Origin: Panopea generosa
Lineage: Eukaryota > Mollusca > Bivalvia > Adapedonta > Hiatellidae
DNA length: 64,000 nucleotides
Assembly: GCA_029582155.1 (NCBI GenBank)
Contig: CM055894.1
Coordinates: 32,083,707 to 32,147,706 of the forward strand
Direction of reading: 5' to 3'
The notes under the pieces were generated by a model. That model had not been told where the DNA came from. It saw only the letters and a program-made list of their open reading frames with translations, and did no database searches. Below are positions 1 to 15,000 of the stretch, in pieces (the stretch's first letter is position 1; each line of letters begins with the position of its first letter). The translations under genes were made by a program, and so were the position numbers.

Positions 1-2381
1 ATGTTTAACATATACACCCGGACAGAAAGATAAAATGTTTACACTTAAAACTTTCCAGAAAGAACGACAAAATCATATATTCCAGAAGAAATAAAATGTA
101 TACAGCAACATCATCTCGACAGAATGATAAAACCTTCAAATAACATTACATGCACTGCATACAACTACATCGAAAGACGTTATCGACACTGCGTGATAAT
201 AAGCAGACATTTAAATCATGAGAGGGTTATGAATATATACAGTGTGTACAGCTTCGACAATTATATATACATATATACATGATTTTACTAGTGTCATTAG
301 TAAACAGTAAATAAGGAGTCCAACCTATAAACATAATATTCACCTTACTGGAAACTTCACCAATCACTGTTATATCTTTTAACTAGATATTGATCAATTT
401 TAAATTCAAAAATAACATTTTCATGGTATAATTTCTTAAATATTTAGGTAGCTTTTTTAATTGAGGTTTTACACCATTTTTAACACAGTACAGGTTATAA
501 TGGTACCCAGTTTTATTCACAGAAGAAAAACTCTGATCCAAATACTTGAACCAGAGAAATACCATCGTCCTTCCACGAACAACTTCCAAATGTTCTCACA
601 TAAAAAATTTTGAACCAACTTGAGTGAACCCAGAATGAGGTCAGTGACCTCTCGACAGCGCCTTTGACCACTTGGCCACAGAGAACCTGATAAGTTTAAA
701 ATATAAATTTTAAATATATATATATATCCAATTATGTTCAGAAGAAGTTTTATTCTTAATTACAAACCATGATTAAAAACAATAATCAAATTCCAATTAC
801 AAAATATTAAAACTCTTGCCATCTCAACAAAAATAAACCCCAATAACTAACAAGTAACTATTAATGTTTCTAACACGATATAACTGAAAATCTGCATGTT
901 GAATCTCTCTGATTATAATCAATATCATTATTATCGTAAAACCATGTCATCATTGTTAACAATTTGGACTTGACAAAACATTATTTGCATCTCGGAATAA
1001 AGCAAAAAAATGTAGAAGTCTTTATTCCAGTCGCTTATGACCCCTGCTCTGATTAGCTGTCGTTACCAATGGGACTTAAACATACATGTTAATGTATGGA
1101 AAAATTAAAACTCCAATGAGATTTCATCAAAAATAACACAAGCCATGTTACTGTTATCGAGAAAACTAGACACACAGCTGTTCACAATATTGAAAATGCT
1201 AAAAGCTGTTTACAAACAAATGTATATATATATATATATATATACATACATACAATCGCAACAACAGAAATTTACAATAAAGTCTGCTGTGGTCTAAACA
1301 TACAGGTTTATAGGACGTGAGCATTCACTTCCTTCCAAGTGTATTGAAAAATATACAATAGAGTATATTAACAAAGCATTATTCTACAATAGGTTCTTCG
1401 ACATATAAAGCCAGAGTCGCTCATATGTAGACTGTATCAAGTTTTGTTTTCTGGATATTAACCAAAAAAAAAACAAACTTATGTTGTATTAGATATGTTA
1501 ATTGCCAATTCTTCATAAATTTGTGTCTAAAACAAGCATGTTGTTAGTTCAAATAATACAATACAAAAAAAAAAAAAATCTGATTACCAGTCCTTATATG
1601 AATTTAATGTATAAGTTGTCCCCACCCCAGCCGCCCTAACATTTATGGTGGACTTATTGATATCAACATGATTTACATAATCAACAACATAAAAAAGAAT
1701 ATTTACAATCACGGAAATATTGGAATAGAAATCCGTATGAAAGCACAAGTGTTTGTGTGAGTGTTTTTGTAAGTTTTCTACAATTTTTTTGTCAAGTTTC
1801 TTTTTTTCGGTACATATGTACATAGTAATGTTAAGAAACTGTTCATTAACTGTTTGAATACACTTAAAGAGATAAGAGATATTTTTTTTTTTTTTTTACC
1901 ATCACGTATTCATAGTCTCTTGACAACAGTTTACATAATTCTGATCACACTTCTTCTCCTGATCATCAATAGCCTTCTATGTATCAATTTTACATGTAGC
2001 ATTTACAACATCTCCACCCTACTCACTCAAATATGCAACATAGTATATGTAAACCAGTATCTTCAACAACCATCTGTATGTGTGATTGTTACTTGATCCC
2101 TCCGCTTGGCAAGCACATCCATGTACGCGTCATGATGAGAATAGAGAATACCAACATCCTCATTTCACCGTTTTGGATTTCACTGTCAAAGCAGTTACAC
2201 CAGCACTTATCTAGCTTTTCTGATATAAGAACGTGTTATGGCTGCCCTATATGTATTACATGTGCCCATGAAACCATAACCATAACTTCTTAATTTGCAC
2301 CATAATTGCCTGTGATAATGGAATTCTTCAAATTCCACATTGCGCAGCAATTGTTGAACAGGAACCTCCTTCTAATGTCTG
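1..2381 (-). other. KANSL1 3' UTR and downstream flank
   Basis: Sequence downstream of the KANSL1 stop on the minus strand. Several AATAAA signals occur in this sense (plus-strand TTTATT at about 1021, 749 and 512), so the cleavage site cannot be fixed. A short TA run lies at 1221-1245. I see no other gene; short ORFs here have no recognisable features. Confidence 0.45.
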
Positions 2382-3029
2382 TCATCTTTTTGTGTGCTTC
2401 ATACTAAGCGATGACCTTCTATCGCCACGCGTCTCATTCCATTCCGGATCGTTCAGGTCATCAAGAGTAGACCCAGATGTCACACTGTGTGCTGGTGACA
2501 ACGGAACACTCGGTGAACTTAACCTATCAATATCCGGACTCACAAACTCCATGTCCTCTTCAACTTTGACAGCTTTAGCACGAGTGTAGGTCCTGGGCAC
2601 TGGTTCCGCACTTAACTGCACCTGCTTCATCTCCTCGTAACAACTTTCCGCGAGGGGAAATTCTCTCCTCTCCCAGGGTTCAACTATTGGTCTATACAGC
2701 TCAAAAGAATCGTGTAAGTGATCTCTGGCATACTCGTCCAGAGAACTTGACCGTCTGGACATGGACCCGCTCCTGCGACGTCCCTCCTCTTTGTTCAGAT
2801 TGTATGGAATGGCGGTGTGAATTGATTGTGGATCGTGCGATGGACCCTGCTGGATGATAGTTTCACATAGGTCTGGTGACATGGGATCTAGCATATTACT
2901 CTCACTCTCCCGCGATAATCTACCGCGACGTACAGGAGGGTATGTGACAAACGATCTGAACCGTTTTCTTTCTTCTGCCTCGGAAGCTTCGTGTCTTCTG
3001 CTGAAAGCTTCGTCAGTCAAACTTTCCTC
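2382..3029 (-). CDS. KANSL1: KANSL1 coding exon 8 (end of PEHE domain and C-terminus, stop at 2384-2382)
   Basis: Acceptor TATTTTAG; the exon opens [20 protein letters not shown], matching human EDLSDAAFAALHAKCEEME at the end of the PEHE domain, then a basic RKRFRSF. The rest is a Ser/Arg/Pro-rich tail with several SP and RS steps (possible phosphosites) and a conserved [12 protein letters not shown] near residue 1050 (human QPWERRTFPLAH). It ends ...SMKHTKR and TGA. The TTG at 3020 is an internal Leu codon, not a start. Confidence 0.95.
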   Translation of the reverse strand, partial: EESLTDEAFSRRHEASEAEERKRFRSFVTYPPVRRGRLSRESESNMLDPMSPDLCETIIQQGPSHDPQSIHTAIPYNLNKEEGRRRSGSMSRRSSSLDEYARDHLHDSFELYRPIVEPWERREFPLAESCYEEMKQVQLSAEPVPRTYTRAKAVKVEEDMEFVSPDIDRLSSPSVPLSPAHSVTSGSTLDDLNDPEWNETRGDRRSSLSMKHTKR

Positions 3030-6000
3030 CTAAAATACAATAATGGTAAATAGTAGAATTTACTTTTACTTTTTGGTTGCAGCGAATAAAACAATGTAAA
3101 TATGATCAGTGAAAACAAAAATAAACTTGAATGTTAGTTCTGGTAACAAAAACCTTATGCCCCAAAGTTGTTGTATGGTGTTTAGCATCGCTTGCAACAA
3201 TTTTTCAGTCATATTGCGACGATGTCTACTTGAGATAGTATTCTAAGCGCTGTCACACTTGAGTATCATGCCGCAGACACATGGTATGATACACAACCAA
3301 GTCACATTATACTGACACCTGGCCAACCAGACCTAGAACTCTCCTCTAAATGCTGAGCGTAAAGCGAGGAAGCTTCTAGTACCATTTTTAAAGTATTTGG
3401 TATGACCCGGCCGGCAATTGAACCAACGACCTTCCGCATGTGAGGCGGACGCTCTACCACTAGACCATGACGCGGTCTTGTTCCCCAAAGTAAACAACAA
3501 TAAAAAAAACTGCCATATTTAAATAAATAAATAAAGGACTAGGCTAGATAAAGATGAGTAGTTGTGGTCAGAAAAAAGATTAATATTAACAAAGGGCCAG
3601 ACAATAACTGTGCAAGAAATTATTAGTCTGGAACTAGGTGACAATATGCACAAGCCCACTTAATCTAACTCTTCTTAGCATTTAATCTGAAGTTTCGATA
3701 AAAAGGCAGGAAATTTATGTAATGTTTCGCAAACATCATTATAAGAACTGTTGAAAACCATGTAAATAATTTTCCTTTTAAAAATTCACACACAATAGCT
3801 ATCCAACAAAATTACAAATTGTGGGTTATCTGTACAAAACAGGAGTGATCTGCATTATATAAAAGCACTTGGTCATACAATCAGCCACACATTCCTGCAC
3901 CCTGAAAAATTTCATGTTCATCATTTCCTTATAGAATTATAATGGAGTGTATGATTACCCCACCCAGACCCTTTCCAGTTATAGTAGGTTTTTGATGCAG
4001 GTAAAATATTTCTGTTTTAAATTTAATCTGCTAAACTACTGCTTCAAGTATTCACTGCACACCTTTCCAAAAAATGAGGTTGCAGAACACCGCTGTCAAA
4101 GGTACAGGATAATTACCAGCAGTTACCAACTGCTCAATGTAATTGTTAATTAAATGTTTGAAAATATTGTTAAATCAGCTGCAATCAATATATAAAATTC
4201 AACTGATATTGTGAGGAGATGAAATGTATTTGTCACAAATACCAGTGTTTGCTTTATACATTTGAATGCTGTATTGGTACACAATACAATTTAATTTTTA
4301 ACAGAATTTTCTTTTTACTAACAAACACATTTAATACTTTTAACTATTGCACACATAATAATTGTAGAGACAGTAACGCAAAGAATCTGATCTCTCTGCA
4401 TGGTGTTGTTCAACAAAATAATGGAAAGTAAAACATGTAATGTTTGTGCATGTTTAATTTTATTATGGTGACCTAAAAATGTGTCAGTCTTCAAAGTTTA
4501 AGCATGATATCCCTTGAAACTTTAAACTTTATCTCCTTCTAAATTAAGATTTATCTCACTTTATCTTTAAGTATTATCTTCCTCCTAGTTTAAGAAGCAT
4601 CTGCCTTTAAAATTAAGGCATTATATCTCCCTTGAACTTAAAGCATTATCTTCCTCCAAGTTTAGGCAACTTCTTAACTTTAAGCATTATCCTCCATCAT
4701 GCCTTTAACTATAAGCATTGTCTCCCTTTAACTGTAAATAAACACTTCCTGGTTGTTACACTTTTAAGTTGTTTAGCATTACCGTTGGTTTCTTTTTATT
4801 CCAGATCATAGACACAGAAATATAATTTGTAATTCTAATTAAATTACATGTATACACGTTCTACCAAATTTGGCATCAGAAAAAAATGTAATTTGTAACA
4901 AACAAAACTGTTTTTTCTTGTTTAGTGTCGTTTCACTCATCTGCATCCAACATCCTAATTGTCTTTATAAATGCTCACCTTCTCTTCTTCAGTTTCCATT
5001 GCTTCTGTCTGTTCTGTCTCTTCCATAGTCTCTGAAGATAGCTCTCGCCATCTAGAAAGTAAACAAATAAACACTTAGAAAAGCTTTGGTCTTGACCTCA
5101 AAACTTGCAACCATTACATTACGACACAAAGCATTAAAGCATTGCATTTATCACACATATAATGAGATGTTTCTGTGTAATTCTGTATAAGACCATACTT
5201 TACTGTGTAACCAGTATATTTCATGAACAAAACATACAGTTTATGGGGGATTGGAGGAGGGCAACAACAATACTTTCATAGCCAAATAATGAAGTTTGGG
5301 TAGTTGTAATTCCAGTGGTTAAGGTATGAGCATGGTAAACAAACATTTTAAGGACGGATTTAGAATTGGCAAAAAATATTTTAATAAATATAACGTGTAT
5401 TCAATGAGATATTATTTTCATGAGGATATTTGCTTGAAAAGCTCAAAGCAATAATTGAATAGGGATTTCCTATAAACTTGACCATGAGCCTTGACTAGAC
5501 TAAAACAGATTTCCCCCTTGCTTAATATTACAATGTTTTTTTTAGGACTTTAAATATCTTATAAAAGCTACTCGTCCATTCTCTCCAACATTTTTTTATT
5601 GAATGCTTAAAATCAAAGAAATATTAAGGTAAGTTTCTTAAATCTTACTCGTCCTGACCAAATATTTACTCGTCATCGGTGAGTGGACAAATACTATTTT
5701 CCAGCCCTGATTTTGAGTTGTGTCAATTGTCATTTTTGTGTCATATTGGTAACCTACTTTTAATTTTTGTTCATCTTAGAAAGAATCCAAAATGATGATG
5801 AGAAGGCTGAAAAGATATATGTGATATCTATTTTTAGATTTGGGATTTTGTTTCAATGTTATTGCTGATCAAAATATTGTTTTTGTCATGTTCTAGTGGA
5901 CTTGAAATTTCCTTTTAATGGAAAACACAGCAGCATATACTGTATATAATACTATATATATATACTATACTGTATAGTGCAGTACTTTTAATACTATGTA

Positions 6001-9000
6001 TAGTGCAGTTTATATAATACTATGAATAATGCATTGTATATAATACTATGTGTAGTGCAGTGTATATAATACTATGTATAGTGCAGTGTATATAATAATA
6101 TGTATAGTACAGTGTATATAATACAATGTATAGTGCAGTTTAAATAATACTATGTATAGTGCAGTGTATATAATACTATGTATAGTACAGTGTAAATAAT
6201 ACTATGTATAGTGCAGTGTATATAATACTATGTATAGTACAGTGTATATAATACTATGTATAGTGCAGTGTATATAATACTATGTATAGTGCAGTGTAAA
6301 TAATACTATGTATAGTGCAGTGTATATAATACTATGTATAGTGCAGTGTATATAATACTATGTATAGTGCAGTGTAAATAACACTATGTATAGTGCAGTG
6401 TATATAACACTATGTATAGTGCAGTGTATATAATACTATGTATAGTACAGTGTATATAATACTATGTATAGTACAGTTTATATAATAATATGTATAGTGC
6501 AGTGTATATAATACTAATGATAATGCAGATTATATACACATTCAACTTCCTTTTCCTTTCAAGAACAGACACTCAATGAAAAGAGAACAAAAGGTATCCT
6601 AGTACAGGTTGATTTTGTTAATAACAGAAACAGAGTAAATTCTAAAACAATGCAGCTGCTTAAGAATGTGACTGTTTGTGGTGGCCATTGACACAGGGTT
6701 AAATTTCAAACAATGTCTCCTATAACATCATGATGGCTGATAGTAACGCTTATCACCAGACAATATGTTATACTATGTCAGCAGTTTGGGAGTTGGAATG
6801 AGAACAAGTTGTTTCCCTTGCATTGCATTGCGTGAAATTTGGTCCTATTGGTTCTTCTCTCATGTGTTAATATTTTTTATTGTTCTATCTAGTTACTTGA
6901 TTTCTTCTGTTCCTGTTTCATGTTATACCTTAGTTTGTTATTATATAAATACAACTTCAGGGACATAGTTTTCTGTGTCAAACATGTACTTTTCCCTCTT
7001 TATGTCAGGAAAAATCACTTGTTGCTTTATAAATCATGAGAAACATATGTGCATCTGGGAAACGAACCGAACTATGTACCCTACCAATCAATATGCCCTA
7101 ATAATGATTATTTGTAAACCAATCCTCACTTTATTTTTTTTTGGGCTATGTTTTTAAAATACCCCATCTCCCCCACTCCCTACAAGACATTTTTACCCTT
7201 TGCTTCATATTGATGCATTTGGAAACCTCTAATATAGATGCCTTATGACACCTAATATAGAAGGCTTTTGAAATATTGGGTGAATTATGTTATATTAACT
7301 GACAGAGTGGAAAACAGTGCAGGAAGTGTTCAGATTGCTCATTACGAGCAATCTGAACTCTTCTTGCACTGTTTATAAAGGCCTTCTGTGATTGGTGCAG
7401 GAAAACGAGTATCTATGGTGTAAAGGGTTAAATATAAAACAATGAAAATGGTCAACATTATCAATCTTAATAAGGGCATGTTTTTTTTATTGTAAATAGT
7501 CTTCTAAAAAGTTAAAATCCCCATCTTATAAAATTTCCGGTTACTAAATTAATGAACAAGAGGCCTATAGGCCTGAACAGTCACCTGATCATCCAAAAAA
7601 CATTCACAGAAAGTCTGTTCAGTCCCAAGAAGTATTGTTTTTTTCAATTTCTGTTTGAAGATTTAGTAAAGTAGGCCCCACACTTTTTATAAAGGACCCA
7701 TATACTTCCATAATCATGCTCACCATTTGTTTCCCAGTGCTTCCTATATCAAGAAGACTTTAAAAAGTTTACCTAAAATTTGACAGTTTTGTCCCCGCCC
7801 CCATGGCCCGAGGGGGGGTAGGGACCATGAAATTCACAATTATGATTATCCTCTAGGTACCAAAGCTGCATACAACATTTCATTAAGTTTTTGCTTCTTT
7901 TTTTGAGAAGTCAAAAACGACAATTGTTTACGGACGACGCACGACGGACAAAAGGCAGTCACAAAAGGTCCCTAAGACAAAGTCTCAGGTGACCTAAAAA
8001 TAAAATTATGTGTGTGGGCCTGCTGTTAAAACCAAGAGTATACTTACTTGGGTGTTTGAATCTCTTTGTACTGCAGTTTCTCTACCCGCGTTGATGCGGC
8101 CATGCTATATGGAATGACAATATTGTTGATATCATAAGCATTCTCAAATCTTTTCTTCCTAGAAGAGGCAGAGTCCTTCCCATCTTGTGATGACGGGGTC
8201 GCCGGATGGCCGATCCCATTCAGACCATCTTGGTCTAGATCGTGACTAAGTCCACCATGCTTCTTCAAAGCAGCTGCATCAAAGTGAAAAAGCAATATCT
8301 AGTTTTATTACTCTAGATGACGGGCATCTAATGCCGTTGATGCTAAAATGTACCAAGTGTCATGTTATTTCATATACACTTGGTACCTCATTGCACCAAT
8401 GGGACACAATATGAAAGACAAGGATCAAACTGCTTGATATAGACCGATCATAATCATTAATAATGTATAAAGTCACTACTGCACTTTAGACTTCAATATA
8501 CTGTGTTTTAATAAACTTCAATATACTATGTTATTTCTCATGACAGTTGATGGTTATGACTAAGAAAGTGTGGTTAAATACTAGTATGTAAATCTTTTAA
8601 GAAATACTAAATGACAACTAAACTTATCCAGTTTTACTCAACTCTTATTTGTGTTGGTATTTTTTTTGCATTTATGGAAAAGAGGCATACTTGCCTACTT
8701 CAAATGTTTGTAACGATATGGGCTCAGTTAAGATTTAACAAATAAACATGTTCGATCTTTTCTGCATCATTGCAGAAATGACCTACTGAACCTCAAAAAC
8801 AAGAGGTAGTTTTTGTATTAATTTTGAAACTGTACATGCCATAAACCTTTTTTATGTTTTTCAAAACAGGTATTTAAACTATTAAGATAGGTAGTATTTA
8901 AAGATGACAACAAGCAAGGACTATGCCCAACTTACCCACAGCCAGCTGGGCTGCCCGTCGTCTTTTCAGTTCTTTTCTCCGTAATCTTGTTTCTGCTGTT

Positions 9001-12000
9001 ACCTTCTTTTTGGGTGTATTGTGTGGAGATTTGCCCTCGTACTTACTACGCAACTCTGAATTGAGACAAACAGGTGCTTGATATATTAACAGAGATCAGG
9101 TTACGATTATATAGCATTTAAATGTTCATTTTAAAGTAAAATCATCATAACATCATGTTGGTTATAATGGACAAATTTCAATTAAACATTGTAAAATTCA
9201 GGACAATTCCTCCATGTTGTAGTTCAGGTAAATACATGAGAATTCTACGGAAATTGGTTGAGCCTAAATTGCTTTATCAAAGTAAGTCTATTAAGAGTCC
9301 AGCCATTACACAAAAATTGAGCAAATTAGATGATTTCGGGTCAAACAGTTTCTAAGAAAGCAGATACTTAACTATGTTTATTTTGTCTTCTTTGAAAAAG
9401 TGAGACTAAAATAACCCCAAATAAATGCACATTGCTGAGCATTGTCGTTTTTAGCATATGAAATAAGGGCATAGCATGTTAAACACCTCATAGTACATGA
9501 ACACTGTAACTGGTTTAATTAAATAAACACTTTCAACACAAACAACTTCGACCCCAAACACCAACTCGAGTACAAAAGCTGCCCTACTATAGCACCTATA
9601 GTCAAGTTAAAAACATACAATTATAATGCACTTACAGGGTTCGGCTATAGATGTGTGCCGTCTTCAACATAAGTGGTGTCCTTCGAGTGTGATTTGTAGG
9701 TTGTAATAACTTGTTTCAAAATCATTGTAAAAACTTAATACTTACTGGCTGATGTAAGAAGCACAGCCGCTGCTGTTTTTGTCAACTTTTTGTTTCGATT
9801 TTTCCTTGCCTGCTCCTTCAATTGGGCTGTCAGTAATTTCTGTCGTCTGTAAAATATTTATAGTATTACATTAATGCCATTTTTTAAAGAATCTAATATT
9901 TCATGCAAACAAAATTAATGAAAAACACATTTTCCCCCAACAAATGTGTAAAGGTTATTTTAAAATGTGTGTACATTCCGCGGTGAAGCCATCCTTAAAA
10001 ATATATTTGTTTGCTGTGATCCGACCCAGATTTCTTCATGCGGGTAGGTAGGTAGCTAAAAAAATTTTTGTCAAATTTATATTTAAAAAAAAAAAAAAAT
10101 GGACAGAAATCATGAAAAAAAAAAAACACTTTTAAAGTCAATAAAAAAGTTAGCTGCAATTTTGAGGGAGTAGGTAGGAGCACAGCAAACAATATATTTT
10201 TTAAGGATAAAACATGGATTTTAAGAATGGTACACCTTTTCAATGTCATTGTTAAATTTGACTGAATTCCCTTCAGTAGTTTTAAAGTAACAGTAACTTA
10301 TGTATGACAAACATTCATTTTAACCTTTAGAGTTGACTTTAGAAGTTATGAATCTGTATTTTGAGTGCAGCACACTTCTGATTGTCAAGAATATTTGTCA
10401 CTTTAGGTGGGATTCCAGCCATCCAGCCAAGATTACTTGTAAAGGACAAACAGGAGGGGAGACAATCACAAAAATACTATATTCTACACTATTTGTAACT
10501 ATTCATTTAAACAGGACAGTCACCCCATGTTATTTTACTAGCTTGGGCATATGAACAGACAATTTGAACACAACAATCCCACGTCTTGTGATGTGCACAA
10601 TTTTGTTGTAGCAGAATAACAGTTGTTGTATGGTGTTTAGCGTCCCTTTCAACAATTTTTCAGTCATATCGCGACAGTGTCTACTTGAGACAGTATTCTA
10701 AGTGCTGTCACACTGGAGTATCATGCCACAGACACATGGTATGATACCCAACCCAGTCACATTGTACTGACACCGGGCCGACCAGACCTAGAACTCTCCT
10801 CTAAATGCTGAGCATCAAGCGAGGAAGCTTCAAGTACCATTTTTAAAGTCTTTGGTATGACCCGGTTGGGGACTGAACCCACAACCTTCCACATCTGAGG
10901 CAGACGCTCTACCACTAGACCACGCCGAGGTCGCAGAATAACAGAAACAGTGCAGAAAGACGTGGTGGTTATCTTGTTTACATGATATAAGTGTTTCTTT
11001 CAAATGAAGGCCTTAATTTCAGGGCCTTCTTGTAAACACTGATATTTAAATCATGTCCCTCTCCCCTCTATGTCTACCATGAAAGTACCTCACTTCTACC
11101 AAAAGTTTCAAAATCACGTGTTCGTCCAATATTCATGAAACTAGAGTGCTTTACCCATATACAGCAAGAAGTCCAAATTAATAAGCTATCAGCAAAAACC
11201 TCATGGTAAACATATATTAGGCCATAACAAGAGTTGTCAGAAGACAACAAAGCTCCCCTCTGGGTGTCCAAAAAGGGCCATAACTGTGCCAAAATGCAAT
11301 CCAGAGTTAGAGTTCTTGTCTGTGTGAGTTCCATTGATGATGGTGAACACACATGCAAAGTTTCATTCACATCCAATGAGTGGTTGCATCGACACCTTAA
11401 ACTAAAATGCAAAAGTTTAACCTGGGTGTCTACAGACGATGATGCCGACGCCGGGTCATGGCAATAGCTCTCCTTGGACTTCGTCCCCGCAAGCTAATAA
11501 ATTAACTGCTAGGTTATCATCACCGCTAGATTTTCATGCCACCCCGACCCTTTTTATTTTCATAAAGAAAAATAATAATAATAAATAAAATCCTCTTGCC
11601 CTCCCTGTTTTTAAGAAAAATTTGAGGATAATCTAGCAATTAATTTATCATGGCCTTAAGCCCTGTTTTTTAGACAAATGGCCAGGACTATCTGTACAAG
11701 TTACTGTCTCTACCCAATTATGTATTTTAGACAAATGTCTAGGACTATCTGTACAAGTTACTGTCTCCACCCGATGATGTATGTGTTCATAGTCTCATGT
11801 TACATGGAAGTGTCACAATCATGTTTCACACGCGCAAGCATTGTTCAGTAGAACATTGAAATGTAACACACCCACCATGTAGCTCAGAATTTATGTTATA
11901 TAAAATCATATAATGTATACACAACTTTTATTATACATATCATATTTTTGAATGTTCAAGGCAAGCCAAACAAAACAACAAAATGTAAGTGATACAAGGA

Positions 12001-15000
12001 AACAGAAATGTCAACAGCCCATGACCAGGCATACTGCATATCGTATTAGGATTAAGATTTGCCACTTTACTTTACGGATATAATTTCTACCTCAACCTAA
12101 GATCAGGACAAAATGCATGCACTGATACACGCATATGCTAGTAAATTCTTGGGCCTAAAATAAAATATTGTTTGTCCTTTACCCAGTCTGTGAATATAGT
12201 TCGAGACACAGTCTATGGCATTTTTAACCAGTCTACAAATGTTTTCAAGATGAATAGAAGACTATTTCTACAATTAAATATCAAAATGAAACAATCTATG
12301 CAAGATGTTGGGAGAGATTTACATAGTTTCTTTGCCGAGAGCTGAATAAAATGATAAAAATGTAAAAAATTAAACTTAGTGTTAATTTTAGGTATTCTGT
12401 TATTTACAGACCATAAGAATTTAATTCAGACTATTAATTTTGGAATGTCTTGTCCCAAAGGACTATAGTCTTGAAAAGCTTTTGGCACAGACTGTTTATT
12501 TACCTACTTGATGGTATTGCCCTTACTCTAAAAATATTATTGCATTCCCCAAAAAATAATAATTTCTATTGTTTGTCGTTGCCAAAATATTGGATAATAT
12601 CCAAGTTTTTGTTATATCTGCCAAATGTCACTGCTAATCAAAGTTGTGACAAGAATTATACATTTTTTTTCATTTCCCTTGCAACACTTTTTTTTCCTGC
12701 AGTGCTCCATAAACGGTTTCTCTTATCCATAAAATTTGGCTCCAACAAAATAAAAATCCATTAATTTGATTAAAGGCCATTAAAAAACATGAAAATGTTT
12801 CCCAGTAATTCCCAAATATGTTGTTAATTTCTTTACAAAATAAACATCTTTAACTTCTAGTGCTGCTTTAAAAAGATATTATGCAATATATAACGTCCAA
12901 AAAACCCAAAATGAAATATAATAATTTACCTACCCATCTATTCAAGATGAAAATAATGGGCAAGTAAAGGACAAACAATCAATATTTTAATTTAGACCTC
13001 AAGAGACAATAACTTCCAAGAACATTTGTTTAGTAAAAATATACAAATAGATGTGTCCAATGGATGTGTCCGCTATAATATGTTTGAAAACTTTAACCAA
13101 AAAATTAAGTTGAAAAGGGGCCATACCAACTTAGGTAAAATTCTATTGATGTTAATATAGATCTAACTTGACTTGCATTTGATAATTATATATCCATACA
13201 CCAAATATCAATTAAATACAGACCCTTTTATCGGAAACAAATTTGACGGACAGATGGACGACCTACAGACAGAGGTAACACAAGTTCCTTCACCGGCATA
13301 AAAACATTTACATGCAAGAAACATTTAATCAGAGCCCAATTCCCTAAAAGAAAATGAAACCTCAGGATGGAATTTCCTGCCTTTACACTTTATAATGTAT
13401 TCACACCATACTACGGGTTGAAATAAAGATTACAGTACTTTCTGTGCTATTTACCTTTTTTCTGCTGCTATGGCCCTGAGAGTGACTTTTGGTTGTGGTT
13501 TTGTAGTCTGCCATTCTCCACTCTTCAGCAACGCTTCAAAATGCAATGGCAAACCAATTTCTGAAATATATCAAAATATATGTGTCAAAATGCAATAGCA
13601 AACCAATTTCTGAAATGTATCAATATATATATGTGTCAAAATGCAATAGCAAACCAATTTCTGAAATGTATCAATATAATTATGTGATTGACATGTCAGA
13701 GACTTTTCCCTTTAGATTGGAAAGAGGTTGAAGCCTTCGAGATTGGGGGAAAAAAGAGTGATTGAGGTGAATTGGGAGTTTTTCTAAGTTTTAACCAATA
13801 ATTATCAGATATTGCAATAAAACTTCATAACTCAGTTATTGTTTTTTATCCCTGAATGTAAGAAAAAAAAAGAAAAAGTTTTTTTCCATTTTGGGATTAT
13901 TTTGGCCTCAATTTGGGGGAGAAAAAATGATATTTGAATTGGGAAGCCACTGAAGGTGATAATTATCCATAGATGACACCTTTATTACACCCTTTTGCTG
14001 CCAACTTTGACACAGTGAACCAATTAGAGTAACCAATCATGTTTGTGAAATGTCACTGAATTCCAGCCAATGGTGCCGAGAAAAGCAACCACAAAACAAT
14101 GTCTGAAAAATTCAAAGGGTCACAACTCATTGAAAAATTATTCAGGCGCAACATGCCGATGATATGCACAACTAGGCTTTGTACCAATTACTTTTGTGAA
14201 GTGTCACTGAATTCCAGTCAATGGTTGCCAAGTAACAGAGACTATAAAAAAAAATGTCCGAAAAATTTAAAGGTACACAGCATTTCTGCGCAACATGCCA
14301 ACCATTTACACAACTAGGCTTGGTACCAATCACTCTTGAGAAATTTCAATTAACTCCAGCCAACAGTGCCGAGAAATAGCGATCACAAAAAATATGAATG
14401 AAAAATTCAAAGGGCCATAACTCACTGAAGTGTCATTGAATTCCAACTAATGGTTGCCGAGAAACAGCGACCACAAAATGTCTGAAAAATTCAAAGGGCC
14501 ATAACTCACTGACAAATTATTCAGATGCAACATGCTGAAGATATACACTACTAGACTTGTAACCAATCACTCTTGTGAAGTTTCGTCGAATTCCAGCCAA
14601 TGGTTGCTGAGATATAGCTATCACAAAAGAACACTTAAATACTGTTTGGCGACATTTGCATCATCATTTGGAATTTATATATCTAGATAAAACTACATCA
14701 TGTATGCAATACCATAATCTAGGTAGTTAAATGAATCTGATACCCAGTTTCAGACTAGAACCAGTATTGTTGTGTTTTTACCCTTTTTGGGGCCCAGTTT
14801 CCCTTAATTAAAAAAAATCATATATTATCCCTAGGAGTTGTATTTCCAACATGTCCTATAAAATAACAGTCTCAGAAGTCCTTCATGACTTAAATCGCAG
14901 CTTGATAAATACTACAACTAATCTTCCATATAAATCAATATTTGCTGCCTTAGTCACTAAAACCATAGAAACGAATTAATAGTAACAGTGTTTACATACT

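Noticed and set aside
2392..2589. Plus-strand 65-residue ORF, and others opposite KANSL1 exons (28048-28284, 28543-28761, 29131-29427, 24125-24322)
   Set aside because: Antisense shadows of KANSL1 exons whose identity is firm.
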